Shown: piece after piece, positions 54,298 to 62,355 of the stretch
Numbering within the stretch: position 1 is the stretch's first letter
Layout of the letters: each line of letters starts with the position of its first letter
NCBI GenBank assembly: GCA_963725415.1
Contig: CAVRZY010000190.1
Span: forward strand, 5,748 to 69,747
Direction: 5' to 3'
Length of the DNA stretch: 64,000 nucleotides
DNA from: CAVRZY01 sp963725415
GTDB lineage: Bacteria; Acidobacteriota; Terriglobia; Bryobacterales; Bryobacteraceae
Program-made: the position numbers and the translations under genes
The notes under the pieces: generated by a model
What the model saw: only the letters and a program-made list of their open reading frames with translations
Database searches by the model: none
What the model was told of the DNA's origin: nothing

Positions 54298-54386
54298 TGG
54301 TGCTGGAGGAGGGGGTCGAACCCTCATGCCCAGTGAAGGGCGCGGGATTTTGAGTCCCGTGCGTCTGCCAGTTCCGCCACTCCAGC
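54298..54386 (-). tRNA. tRNA-Leu(CAA), copy D, complete
   Basis: Fully paired acceptor stem GCTGGAG/CTCCAGC, anticodon stem CGGGA/TCCCG with loop CTCAAAA (anticodon CAA at 54352-54350), long variable arm, T-arm GAGGG/CCCTC with TTCGACC loop, discriminator A and encoded CCA. It reads UUG codons. It is the only copy of the four with a perfect acceptor stem. Confidence 0.9.
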
Positions 54387-54410
54387 TTGGGGTGGAGCTA
54401 CCTGCTCGTT

Positions 54411-54532
54411 AGAAGCTGTGAAAAAATTCCTCCGGCGCGTCAACAGGACAAGCCGGAGGCATATCCCACACTGAGAAGAGTGGGATTGCAGTGCGTGAGA
54501 AGCCGGGCGTTTGAATTTTTTTCACAGCTTCT
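54411..54532. repeat. MITE-like element with terminal inverted repeats
   Basis: The ends, 54411-54429 and 54513-54532, are inverted copies (AGAAGCTGTGAAAAAATTC, one A added in the right arm). Inside are two hairpins: CCTCCGGC/GCCGGAGG (54429-54436, 54452-54459) and ATCCCAC/GTGGGAT (54463-54469, 54480-54486). No coding capacity. It sits between tRNA-Leu copy D and the end of bshC. Confidence 0.6.
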
Positions 54533-54547
54533 TAAAGTATAGCAACC

Positions 54548-56146
54548 TCAGAGGACGAGAACGCGGTGGTCGGGGCAGGAGAGGTCGATTGCGTCGTAGA
54601 GTTGGTCGATCAGTGGCGGGCCGTGGCGGGCCAGGAAGGGGAGGATGGAATAGAAGCGCTCCTGGGGGTGTTTGTGGGGGTAAATGAGAGCGCTTAGAAA
54701 CGCGGCGTCGCGAAGTGCGCGATCATCGCGGCGGAGGGCTTCGCGGGCCACTTTGCGCTCGATTTTGGAGAGCTGGTAGAGGATCTTGCGACGGCTCTTG
54801 TCGAAGGCGGCGGCCAGCGTGGCGTCGAAGCCGGCCAGATCGGGCGCCAGATGGTCGAGAAGCTCCGCGGTCCGGGATTGGGTGGCTGCGAGGCTGGCGC
54901 CGAGGGCGGGTGGGGTGAGCTTCCGAGAGATGTGCTCGCGCACGTGTTGTTCGCCGCGGAAGACATCGGGCAGCCCGAGGCCGTAGCGCTGGAGCAGTCT
55001 GCCGGCCCTTTGGTCGAGCAGCGTGAAACTGGCGCGGTGGATGGCTACGGGCGCGCGGCCGAGCAGCGCGCGATAGAGCACCTGGGCCTGGGCCAGGTAG
55101 GCCAGCTCGGCGGGGCCGCCCACCCAAGCCACGGTGGGCAGCATGTAGTCCTGCACGACGGGGCGCAGCAAGGCGCTGGGGGAGAGCTGTTCGGCGCGAT
55201 CTAGTAACTCCTGTGCAGGCCAGCGGCCAGGCAAGCTGAGACGCCGTCCGTTGTCCAGCAGAAAGAGAAGGGAAGTCTGCTCGTCGATATGAACCTGGGC
55301 GTGATATCCGGCGGCGATCAACTCGGCATTCCGTTCAAGCAACAGCCTAGTCAGATCGGCAGCCATTGAAAGCGCCTGGCAAAGCATGGGCGCTGCCAGG
55401 CGTCGCGCCGCGGGATCGAGCGGGTCCAGATAGAGCAGGCCGCAGGCGGGAAGCAGCCGCTGGAGAATGTCGCGGAAGCCTGAAGCAAACGTCTGGCCGG
55501 GCGGATAGGAATGCTCGACCAGCGCAGCGGTTTCATCGGCGAAGGGAAGCCCCACCAGGGATTGACGGAGGCTCTCGATGGGATTTCCCCGGACCTGGAT
55601 CTCCCCCACGGGCCGGTCAGGAGGGCCCTGGTCTTCAGGGACTGTGATGCGGAGCGGCTGATGCGCGCTGTCGAAGATCCAGCAGTGGTTGACCTCGGCG
55701 AAATCGTGGTCTTCGCTGGCCAGCCAGAAGACCGGCACCGCGGGGATGCCGGAAGCGGTGAGCGAGCGGGCCAGTTTGGCGGCCATCAGCGCTTTGTAGA
55801 TGGTGTAGGCGGGCCCGGAGAAGAGGCCCACCTGCTGGCCGGTCACCACGGCCAGAGTGCCGGGCTGGGCCAGAGCTTCCAGCGCCGGGCTGTCGCCGTT
55901 CTGGCGACGCAGCAGGGAGACCAGGGCGGCCCTTCGGTCAGCGGGATAATCAATGGCCTGGGCCGCGCTCCGGAATGACTGCGGGGCGCCGGGCGGGTGG
56001 TCGTAGAACGTGCCGACCCGCTCGAAGTGATAGATGAAGTCGGCGAAGAGTCTGGTAGTTTGAGGGAACTCGGTGTGGGGCAGGCAGGTCGATTCCATCC
56101 GGCAGTCCAAGGTTAGCAGATGATCGGAGGCGGGCGAAAGTCGCAT
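54548..56146 (-). CDS. bshC: Bacillithiol synthase BshC
   Basis: Cytosolic enzyme of ~532 residues that adds cysteine to glucosaminyl-malate as the last step of bacillithiol synthesis. Signatures: 'LAVVTGQQVGLFSGPAYTIY', 'AVPVFWLASEDHDFAEVN', 'GLLYLDPLDPAARRLAAPM' and 'VQDYMLPTVAWVGGPAELAY', with the C-terminal coiled coil and end 'YPHKHPQERFYSILPFLARHG'. Length matches the family (~540). Start ATG 56146 is chosen; an internal ATG at 56098 has no ribosome binding site. Bacillithiol is a low-molecular-weight thiol of Firmicutes, Bacteroidota and Acidobacteriota, consistent with the host. Confidence 0.92.
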   Translation of the reverse strand: MRLSPASDHLLTLDCRMESTCLPHTEFPQTTRLFADFIYHFERVGTFYDHPPGAPQSFRSAAQAIDYPADRRAALVSLLRRQNGDSPALEALAQPGTLAVVTGQQVGLFSGPAYTIYKALMAAKLARSLTASGIPAVPVFWLASEDHDFAEVNHCWIFDSAHQPLRITVPEDQGPPDRPVGEIQVRGNPIESLRQSLVGLPFADETAALVEHSYPPGQTFASGFRDILQRLLPACGLLYLDPLDPAARRLAAPMLCQALSMAADLTRLLLERNAELIAAGYHAQVHIDEQTSLLFLLDNGRRLSLPGRWPAQELLDRAEQLSPSALLRPVVQDYMLPTVAWVGGPAELAYLAQAQVLYRALLGRAPVAIHRASFTLLDQRAGRLLQRYGLGLPDVFRGEQHVREHISRKLTPPALGASLAATQSRTAELLDHLAPDLAGFDATLAAAFDKSRRKILYQLSKIERKVAREALRRDDRALRDAAFLSALIYPHKHPQERFYSILPFLARHGPPLIDQLYDAIDLSCPDHRVLVL

Positions 56147-56286
56147 AAAATGGGACCTTGGCAGGCCCTCACATCTCGTATGCTTTTTGCACGCGGAAAT
56201 GCGCATACTGTAAGTTGCAGGAATTCGTGAGCCCATGAGAGGACGATATACACCACGTGGTTTGAAGAGCCCGGAGAGACTGCGGC

Positions 56287-56291
56287 AGGAG
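56287..56291 (+). promoter_or_regulatory. Ribosome binding site AGGAG supporting a GTG start
   Basis: AGGAG lies six bases before GTG 56298, whose product begins directly with the conserved 'IDLRSDTVTRPT'. The upstream ATG at 56235 would add 21 non-conserved residues. Confidence 0.55.
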
Positions 56292-56297
56292 CTGCGG

Positions 56298-57340
56298 GTG
56301 ATCGATCTCCGGAGCGACACAGTGACGCGGCCGACGCTAGCCATGCGCCGCGCCATGCACGAAGCCGAGGTGGGCGACGACGTTTACGGCGAGGACCCGA
56401 CCGTGAACCGGCTGGAGGAGAGGGCGGCGGAAATGTTCGGCAAAGAGGCCGCGCTGTTCGTGCCGACCGGGACCATGGGGAACACTATCGCGGTCAAGCT
56501 GCACACCTCGCACGGCCAGGAAGTCATCTGCGAAGCGCGCTCGCATGTATTCAATTACGAGCTGGCGATGATGGCGTGGTTTTCCGGATGCGTGCCGCGG
56601 CCGATTTACGCGGAAGACGGGATACTGAGCTGGGCCAGATCCGGAAGGAGATCCGCCCGCTGGGCCCGCACTGGGCGCCCACCGGGCTGATCGAGATCGA
56701 GAACACGCATAACATGGCGGGCGGGTCGGTCTATCCGATCCAGATCATCGAAGAGATTTGCGATGGGGCGCGTGCGCTGGGCCTGAAGGTTCACATGGAC
56801 GGGGCGCGGGTGTTCAACGCGGCGAGTTACCTGGGCAAGCCGGTGCGGGAGATCACGGCCAAAGCGGACACGGTGATGTTCTGCCTGTCAAAGGGGCTGG
56901 GGGCGCCGGTGGGCTCGCTGCTGGTGGGGACGGCGGAGGCCATCGAGCGGGGCAGGCTGTATCGGAAACGGCTGGGAGGCGGCATGCGGCAGGCGGGCGT
57001 GCTGGCGGCGGCGGGCCTGGTGGCGCTGGATCAGATGACCACCCGCCTGGGGGAGGACCACGCCAATGCGCGCTCTCTGGCGGATGCGCTGGCGCAGATG
57101 GCGGGCATCTCGGTGCCCCACCAGGTTCAGACCAACATCGTGATCTTCGATATCAGCGGGACGGGGCTGACGACCCAGGAGTTCAGCGCGCGGCTGAAGT
57201 CGCGGGGCGTGCTGATCAACGGGGTCAATGCCACCGAGATGCGGCTGGTGACGCACTTCGACGTGACGCGCGCAGACTGCGAAACCGCGCTGACGGCGCT
57301 GGCCGAGGTGGCGGCCGGCGCGGTAGCGGCGAACGTGTGA
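56298..57340 (+). CDS. ltaE: Low-specificity L-threonine aldolase (one frameshift)
   Basis: A PLP enzyme of ~347 residues splitting L-threonine or allo-threonine into glycine and acetaldehyde. It opens 'IDLRSDTVTRPTLAMRRAM', then 'AEVGDDVYGEDPTVNRLEE', 'ALFVPTGTMGNTIAVKLHT', 'VHMDGARVFNAASYLGKPV' with the PLP-contacting Asp, and 'FCLSKGLGAPVGSLLVG' with the Schiff-base Lys. A base is lost near 56,630 between 'YAEDGIL' and 'LGQIRKEIRP'; both sides match the family. It diverges from bshC with 151 bases between starts, which must hold both promoters. Confidence 0.9.
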
Positions 57341-57389
57341 GCCGGATTAGGCAGTGCCCCGGGCGGTTCACTTTCATTATAAAATGCTC

Positions 57390-57419
57390 TTGACATCATC
57401 ACGCTGTCTGGCATAGCAT
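57390..57419 (+). promoter_or_regulatory. Promoter: TTGACA - 18 bp - TAGCAT
   Basis: A perfect -35 TTGACA at 57390-57395, an 18-bp spacer and a -10-like TAGCAT at 57414-57419. It lies after the aldolase stop and ~65 bases before the small gene at 57486, which it should serve. Confidence 0.5.
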
Positions 57420-57485
57420 GAGTACAGGGTGATGAATTCTGGTAGTGGCCACCGAGGCTGCAAGAAGAAGGGACCCCCGTGGGTA

Positions 57486-57764
57486 ATGACTATGCGAATT
57501 CAACTGGAATTGCCAGCAGAGGACGTTAGGGAGCTCAAGGCGTTGATGACGGAAGCGAACATCGACACTTACAAAGACCTCTTTAGCAATGCCTTGACTC
57601 TCCTGCACTGGGGTGTGCGGGAGGTGAAGAGCGGCCGGATCATTGCTTCCGTGGATGAGAAGGAAGCTAAGTACAAGGAGCTCGCTATGCCCATCCTCGA
57701 TACCCTGGCAAGAGGAGCAAGGATGAAAGAGGAAGAGGCCCTGCTCAGAAGCGAGCGGCGGTGA
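57486..57764 (+). CDS. Small conserved protein, ribbon-helix-helix-like
   Basis: A ~92-residue soluble protein: 'MRIQLELPAEDVRELKALM' then 'ANIDTYKDLFSNALTLLHW' and 'VREVKSGRIIASVDEKEAKY'. A strand followed by two helices at the start is like RHH DNA-binding or dimerisation domains, with a charged helical tail. Homologues are usually single small genes of unknown role. ATG 57492 is an alternative start; the longer open frame from 57429 adds unlikely residues. It is served by its own promoter and converges on the next gene. Confidence 0.6.
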   Translation: MTMRIQLELPAEDVRELKALMTEANIDTYKDLFSNALTLLHWGVREVKSGRIIASVDEKEAKYKELAMPILDTLARGARMKEEEALLRSERR

Positions 57765-57789
57765 AGCCAGAGACTACAACCTTTCAGAC

Positions 57790-57816
57790 GAAGAGAGAGG
57801 CTAGCCCTCTCTCTTC
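57790..57816. terminator. Possible bidirectional terminator hairpin between convergent genes
   Basis: GAAGAGAGAG (57790-57799) pairs perfectly with CTCTCTCTTC (57807-57816) around a seven-base loop. It follows the stop at 57764 and covers the end of the convergent gene at 57801. A long T-run is missing, so strength is uncertain. Confidence 0.4.
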
Positions 57817-58185
57817 CTCCCTTTGAAAGAGACGTCGCCGCGCTCCCACCCCTCGTATTTTCGAAGTTGTAGTTCCCCTACCCCAAACTTCGCGACCGCT
57901 TCCGCTGTCGGCTCGGAAACGTGCGAGCGCTCTTTCTCCAAAGTCAGCCGAAGGTGTTCAACCTCCAGGCGCACTTTCTCGATTTCGGCGATATCCCTCG
58001 CCATTCCGGTCAGAAGATGTCTTATCCCGGCGCCCAACTGGACAAAAGCCACCAACGCAGTGAAGACTGCTCCCGCCAGCAAGGGATCCCCACCTTGTCC
58101 CAAGCAGGCCCGCAAGCACGCCCACTGCACAGCCAACGGCAAGGAGGAGGAGTACCGCAAGCACGGAAAAAAGCAGCTCTTTCAC
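57801..58185 (-). CDS. Small membrane protein with coiled coil (one frameshift)
   Basis: About 127 residues if an extra base near 58,080 is removed: helix 1 'LLFSVLAVLLLLAVGCAVGV' in one frame, helix 2 'AGAVFTALVAFVQLGAGIRH' in the next, then a coiled coil 'MARDIAEIEKVRLEVEHLRL' and a soluble end 'GWERGDVSFKGRK'. The start is GTG 58185. No family recognised. It is convergent with the RHH-like gene. As the two hydrophobic halves are in different frames, a decayed gene cannot be excluded. Confidence 0.5.
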
Positions 58186-58237
58186 AACTGTCCAGTGCAG
58201 CGCGCGATGGTCCTTCAGGTCGCGTCTGCTGGAGACA

Positions 58238-58345
58238 TTAGAAGTGAAACTTCAGGCCGAGCCGGATGCGGCGGCCGTGGCGGGCCGACGTGAACTCGCT
58301 GAAGTGGCCGTTGACCTGCTTGCTGTAGCGATCGGACCGAGGCCG
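58238..58345 (-). pseudogene. C-terminal relic of a TonB-dependent receptor
   Basis: The minus strand reads 'DRYSKQVNGHFSEFTSARHG' followed by 'RRIRLGLKFHF' and a stop, a typical last two strands of an Oar-like outer-membrane receptor with terminal Phe. Upstream sequence is not receptor-like in any frame, so only the end survives. Confidence 0.5.
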
Positions 58346-58784
58346 GCTGTGCACACCGCTTCCCAGCGTGCAAGAGCCGCAGGGAGTGATTCGGGGGTCT
58401 ACTTTCTGGGCCGGGCGGGTTCAAAGCCAGCAGCAGCTTCTGCATTGAGGGAAGACGGCGTCCCGGTTGCGGGTTTTGCCCAGCGCGTAGCCTCGAAGTT
58501 TTCAGATACTGCTCGGTGTTCCAGATCCCCTCGAGCGAGTGCTCCAACAGGGAGGGGCCCTCCCATTGCTTTCGATTCGCGTGGCAGCAGATCATGCTGG
58601 CGTCGTTTGCGTGCAGGACTAAGGTGTTGAAGAGAGAGGGGCAGGGCTGCTCAGCCGCGACCCCGCCTGCATCGTGGATCCTGAGATCATTTTGGTGCCC
58701 CTGCTGGCCGGCGGGGCGGAAGCACCCCGCCGGCTTGAAGCCCATCGACACCCTTGCACTCGATGCTGGCCTAGCGCTCAAGCA
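58346..58784. other. Unassigned stretch, no gene seen
   Basis: About 440 bases; open frames exist on both strands but none shows a family signature or a good start. It may be decayed receptor DNA beyond recognition. Confidence 0.45.
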
Positions 58785-59336
58785 TCATTTCACCGTGATG
58801 GCCACGGATGCGATGTGATTCTCCCATTCCAGCTGGAGCTTGGCCTTATTGCCGCCCTGATCGGAAAGCGTATACTTCAACGTTTCGATGAGAGCCGGCG
58901 GCTTGCTCATGGTCATCTTGACGCGGCCGAGATCCTGCGCCGCGTTGTAGGTCAGCCCCCACTGGCCGGTCTGCTTGTTGATGATGAGCTCCCAGCCTCG
59001 GGGTCCTTCACCAGGACGTAGAGCGTGTAGTCGCCTTTGGGCACGGCGAGACCGCCGATGTCGAGATCGGCATCCGTGTGAAAGGCGGTTGCGGCGTTCG
59101 CGCCTGCCCGCCAGACGGGATATGTCCGGGTCTTTGCTGATTACCCCGCCTTCTCCGAAGATCTTGCGGCCGCGCACGGAGGGCGCCGAGTACTTGATCG
59201 TGAGCGCCTTGCCGGCGATGGTGACGGACGTTTCCGCGGGCGGGCTGAGCGGCGGCCTCCGGCCCGGTTGCTGAGCGGAAGCAAAACTCAGCGCGCCGGC
59301 AAGCAGTGCGGCGCAGATTAGAATGGACTTCATCAT
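58785..59336 (-). CDS. Exported DUF2911 protein (two compensating frameshifts)
   Basis: A signal peptide ('SILICAALLAGALSFASA') is followed by the start of a DUF2911 domain ('ETSVTIAGKALTIKYSAPSV', 'GRKIFGEGGVISKD'). The frame then leaves the family for about 45 codons. The shifted frame of the same DNA reads 'RTYPVWRAGANAATAFHTDA' and 'LAVPKGDYTLYVLVKDP', the conserved centre of DUF2911. The original frame resumes at 'WELIINKQTGQWGLTYN' and ends 'WENHIASVAITVK'. Two opposite indels (near 59,125 and 58,995) thus leave an open but scrambled middle. Function of DUF2911 is unknown; members are periplasmic or secreted. Length (183) is normal. Confidence 0.78.
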   Translation of the reverse strand: MMKSILICAALLAGALSFASAQQPGRRPPLSPPAETSVTIAGKALTIKYSAPSVRGRKIFGEGGVISKDPDISRLAGRRERRNRLSHGCRSRHRRSRRAQRRLHALRPGEGPRGWELIINKQTGQWGLTYNAAQDLGRVKMTMSKPPALIETLKYTLSDQGGNKAKLQLEWENHIASVAITVK

Positions 59337-59458
59337 TGGTTCATCTCCTTGGAACTGATGAGCCGGGATTTCGATTCTCGCCTCCCAGTTCGCCTCTAGT
59401 ATAGCCCCGCACCGTGTCGCATGGGCCGCCCCCAGTGATCCTTTTCATGCTGGGGGCG

Positions 59459-59483
59459 AAGAATGGGGACAGGCACCATTCTT
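59459..59483. repeat. Small hairpin repeat with GGGGACAG core
   Basis: AAGAATGG (59459-59466) pairs with CCATTCTT (59476-59483) around a short loop that contains the GGGGACAGGCA core shared with the element at 25,028. It looks like a solo member of the same repeat family. Confidence 0.5.
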
Positions 59484-59544
59484 TCCTGCGCGGCAGCGGC
59501 GGAGATTCATCTTGGGACTGAAAGAGCGCCGGCGGGGCGGCGAT

Positions 59545-60130
59545 GTCAAATGCCTGGTGTGGGGCGCGGATCAGCGCCGGGGGGCGGCGGCCTTGGACTT
59601 GGCGTCCTCGTAGTTCCAGCGCACCTCTTCGGGGAAGCCGGGAATGAGGCTCTCGACGCGTTAGAGGATCTCGGCGACGATGTGCGGGTGCTCGTTGGCC
59701 TGGTCATAGCTCTCGTCGGGGTCGTTTTCGAGGTCGTAGAGCTCGGGCGGGGAGACCGGCAGGTTGAGGCGGCCCTCAGCGGGCGAAGGCACGTAGGGCA
59801 GGCAGTTGTAGCGGGCGATGTGCAGCTTCCACTTGCCCCAGCGGGCGCATTGCAGGTAGAAGCTATCGAAATACAGCAGCACCTCGCGGTCGATCTGCTC
59901 GGCCTCACCACAGAGCAGTGGCCAGATACTGATGCCGTCCAGGGGCTTGGGGGGCGAGGGGGCGCCGCAGAGCCAGGCTGCGGTCGGCAGTATATCCAAG
60001 CGGGAGCCAACGCCCTTCGAGACTCTTTCAGCGGGAATGCGGCCAGAAAAGCGGGCAATGAAGGGTTCGCGGACGCCGCCTTCGTAGGTGGTCCCCTTGC
60101 GGCGGCGGAACCGGCCAGAGGCCTGTTCCC
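59545..60130 (-). pseudogene. Sulfatase, C-terminal remnant with internal stop
   Basis: The minus strand matches the last third of a type I sulfatase: 'TTYEGGVREPFIARFSGRIP', 'DILPTAAWLCGAPSP', 'LDGISIWPLLCGEAEQIDRE' and 'PPELYDLENDPDESYDQAN'. A TAA interrupts the frame at 59,661-59,663 before the natural end 'IPGFPEEVRWNYEDAKSKAA'. The catalytic C-x-P-x-R half is absent; the M6 protease gene ends 50 bases upstream. It is therefore a 5'-truncated pseudogene. Confidence 0.78.
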
Positions 60131-60182
60131 ACTACGGCTGGCGCCTGCGGGTACTGCGGTCAGGAGACCAAGGCAGGGAGCC

Positions 60183-62231
60183 TTAAGGCTTGATCGCCAG
60201 CGTCACCCCGGTCCGGCTGGGCTTGTCGCCCACCATCAGGGTCAACTCCACAGCGTCGCCGGTGGGGGCATCATCGGGCACCTTCACGTTCACCTGGATC
60301 AGACCGGCGATGATCCCATACACACCTCCCGCGTAGTAGATCGGCTGGGCTTCCTGCCCGCCGATGCGAACGGAGACTGGGAGGCGGGGTTTGGGACATT
60401 GCCCGGTGCAGAGCTTTCCATCGATGCCGGACGGGTCCGTTTCGCCCTCCCCGGTGGCGTAGAAAACGACGATCCTGCCTCGTCCGGCAGGGTTCTGGGG
60501 CGTGTTCAGCGTGCCATCTTCGTTGAAAAGGGCAGCCGGTCCCCCTCCCGAAGCGTCCAGGGTGAAAATGCCCGGGGCCGCATCCGCCACCTGGATGGGG
60601 ATCGCCTCCGAGCGCGTCCCGCGGTATTCCACCTGCACGTTGACCGTGGGCCTACCGGCCACCGCGTAGGGGACCGCTGCGTTGATCTGGACATCCCGAA
60701 CGAATGTCACCGGGGCGGCCACACTGCCGAACCACACCCGCGTCTCCGCCAGCGTGGTTTCAAAGAACCCCGCATCATTGGGCTTCCCCGACGTCCAGGT
60801 GGGCGGCCCCACGCCGGCGCCCCAGACCGACACCAGTTCCCCCGGAACGATCGCGCCCGTCCGGCCGCTGGCCGAACTCACAATGCCCGCGGCGGTAATG
60901 GTCGGCCCCGTTTCCGGCCCCACTCCGAAGTAAACCTGGACCTGCGGGCCGGCAGCCGGGATCCTGGTCATGGAAATCCCGCTGGCTTCTCCGCTGGCCC
61001 AGTGCGAATTGCGCGGCGTCGAGGTGTCGTTCCAATCGTAGGCGCTTTCGCGCTGCGAGCTGTCCCAGAGCGCCGTCCTGGGGTAGACCGTCATGGCCTG
61101 GCTGCCGCCCGCCCACTTCATGCCGATGGTCTTCCGGCCGCGGTTGAAGTCGAACGGCTCCTCGTCGTAGAACTCGGTGATGTGCCAGACGGCCAGCCCG
61201 CGGTCGTAGAAGTTCGGGTTGTCAACGTACATTTCATAGAAGGAATCCGGCGGCCAGCGGTTCTCGATGATGAAGTACTCGTTAACGCCGTGTGCCGGCT
61301 TATGAAGAATGTAGGCCTCGGGATTCTTCTCGACCGATTTGACGGCATACCACCCGCTCCGGGCCACCACCACCGGCTTGATCCAGCCCAGGTGGATCTT
61401 CGCCCACGGGTCCAGGTGCGGGGCGCACATCACCCCCGAGGTAGCCATCACGGTCATGTAGTCGGATGGGTCTTCGCCGAAGGTGTCGCTATACAAGTCC
61501 GGCAAGCTCAGCGCCGCATGGGCCAACTCGTGGGAGTAATAGGAGACGTAGAAACCCTTTCGCCTGGATCCCTCCAGGCTGACGTTCTCTTCCACGCGGA
61601 CCGCCAGCGTATCCACCTCGACGTTTTCCCCGGTCGCCACCCCGCGCGTCTGTGTCTGCACCTCCCGCGTCGCCATGATGTTCGGGAAGGACGCGGCGGG
61701 ATGGTCGGCCAGCACCATCAGGACCAGCAGTTCCTCGGGGCCCACCTTGCCGTCACCGCTGGTGTCGTACTTGCGGAAGGTCTGGCCGGCGGCGATCGCG
61801 CACCGGACCGCCTCGTAGCCCAGTTTCTGATACTGGCTGTCGGTCTGGGTGTCGCTGAAGTAATACGCGGCCGTCTTTGGCGCAGTACACCAACCCACGA
61901 TCGCGGCATCGGAGAAGCTGAACTTGCCGTAGGAGATTTCTTTGTAGTAGCCGTTGACGCTCGGGTCCGCCCCGTACAGGATGTCCCGGAAATAGGCGGC
62001 GTCGTGGCCAGACTTGTGCTGGGAATCCGAAAACTCCATCAGCACCACCAGCAGGGGCTGCGCGCCCAGCCGCTGCTTCAGCGGGAAGAACTGGTCCAGT
62101 TGCGTCGGTAAGGCAAACGAGTTCTTCACCATGACGTGTGGCCGGCTGGGATGAGCGAAGTCGGTGACTGTCTGCGCCGAGGCCGCGAGCACAAAACAGA
62201 CCACCAGGAACCAGCGGCAGGTAGCGATCAT
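60183..62231 (-). CDS. Secreted M6-type metalloprotease with Solibacter-type C-terminal domain
   Basis: A 682-residue exported protein. Signal peptide 'WFLVVCFVLAASAQ'. The protease domain includes 'QPLLVVLMEFSDSQHKSGHD', an EF-hand-like loop 'YDTSGDGKVGPEEL', and the zinc motif in 'YYSHELAHAALSLPDLYSD' (H-E-L-A-H with a following Asp). 'DPWAKIHLGWIKPV' is also typical of M6 (immune inhibitor A-like) peptidases. From residue ~455, 'ITAAGIVSSASGRTGAIVPG' and 'ELVSVWGAGVGPP' open the ~230-residue domain found at the end of many Solibacter/Bryobacter secreted proteins. Substrate is unknown. Start ATG 62231 directly precedes the signal peptide. Confidence 0.87.
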   Translation of the reverse strand: MIATCRWFLVVCFVLAASAQTVTDFAHPSRPHVMVKNSFALPTQLDQFFPLKQRLGAQPLLVVLMEFSDSQHKSGHDAAYFRDILYGADPSVNGYYKEISYGKFSFSDAAIVGWCTAPKTAAYYFSDTQTDSQYQKLGYEAVRCAIAAGQTFRKYDTSGDGKVGPEELLVLMVLADHPAASFPNIMATREVQTQTRGVATGENVEVDTLAVRVEENVSLEGSRRKGFYVSYYSHELAHAALSLPDLYSDTFGEDPSDYMTVMATSGVMCAPHLDPWAKIHLGWIKPVVVARSGWYAVKSVEKNPEAYILHKPAHGVNEYFIIENRWPPDSFYEMYVDNPNFYDRGLAVWHITEFYDEEPFDFNRGRKTIGMKWAGGSQAMTVYPRTALWDSSQRESAYDWNDTSTPRNSHWASGEASGISMTRIPAAGPQVQVYFGVGPETGPTITAAGIVSSASGRTGAIVPGELVSVWGAGVGPPTWTSGKPNDAGFFETTLAETRVWFGSVAAPVTFVRDVQINAAVPYAVAGRPTVNVQVEYRGTRSEAIPIQVADAAPGIFTLDASGGGPAALFNEDGTLNTPQNPAGRGRIVVFYATGEGETDPSGIDGKLCTGQCPKPRLPVSVRIGGQEAQPIYYAGGVYGIIAGLIQVNVKVPDDAPTGDAVELTLMVGDKPSRTGVTLAIKP

Positions 62232-62333
62232 TGGCGTCCAGCGATGATTATATAGGTTTCCCCATCGGGCCAGGGCGCCGAGGCGATGGGGAGCATTTTG
62301 TTGAGAGTGGGGTGAGCGGGGGCTGTTCCGTTG

Positions 62334-62339
62334 TAGAAT
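62334..62339 (+). promoter_or_regulatory. -10-like hexamer TAGAAT before a kinase gene
   Basis: TAGAAT overlaps the first ATG (62338). If it is the -10 box, transcription starts around 62,346 and translation at ATG 62356. Confidence 0.3.
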
Positions 62340-62355
62340 GATGGCGGTTCTTGGG

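Noticed and set aside
59463..62111. Open frame of 882 codons on the + strand
   Set aside because: It lies antisense to the M6 protease and sulfatase relic, has no domain and follows from high-GC codon bias of the real gene.
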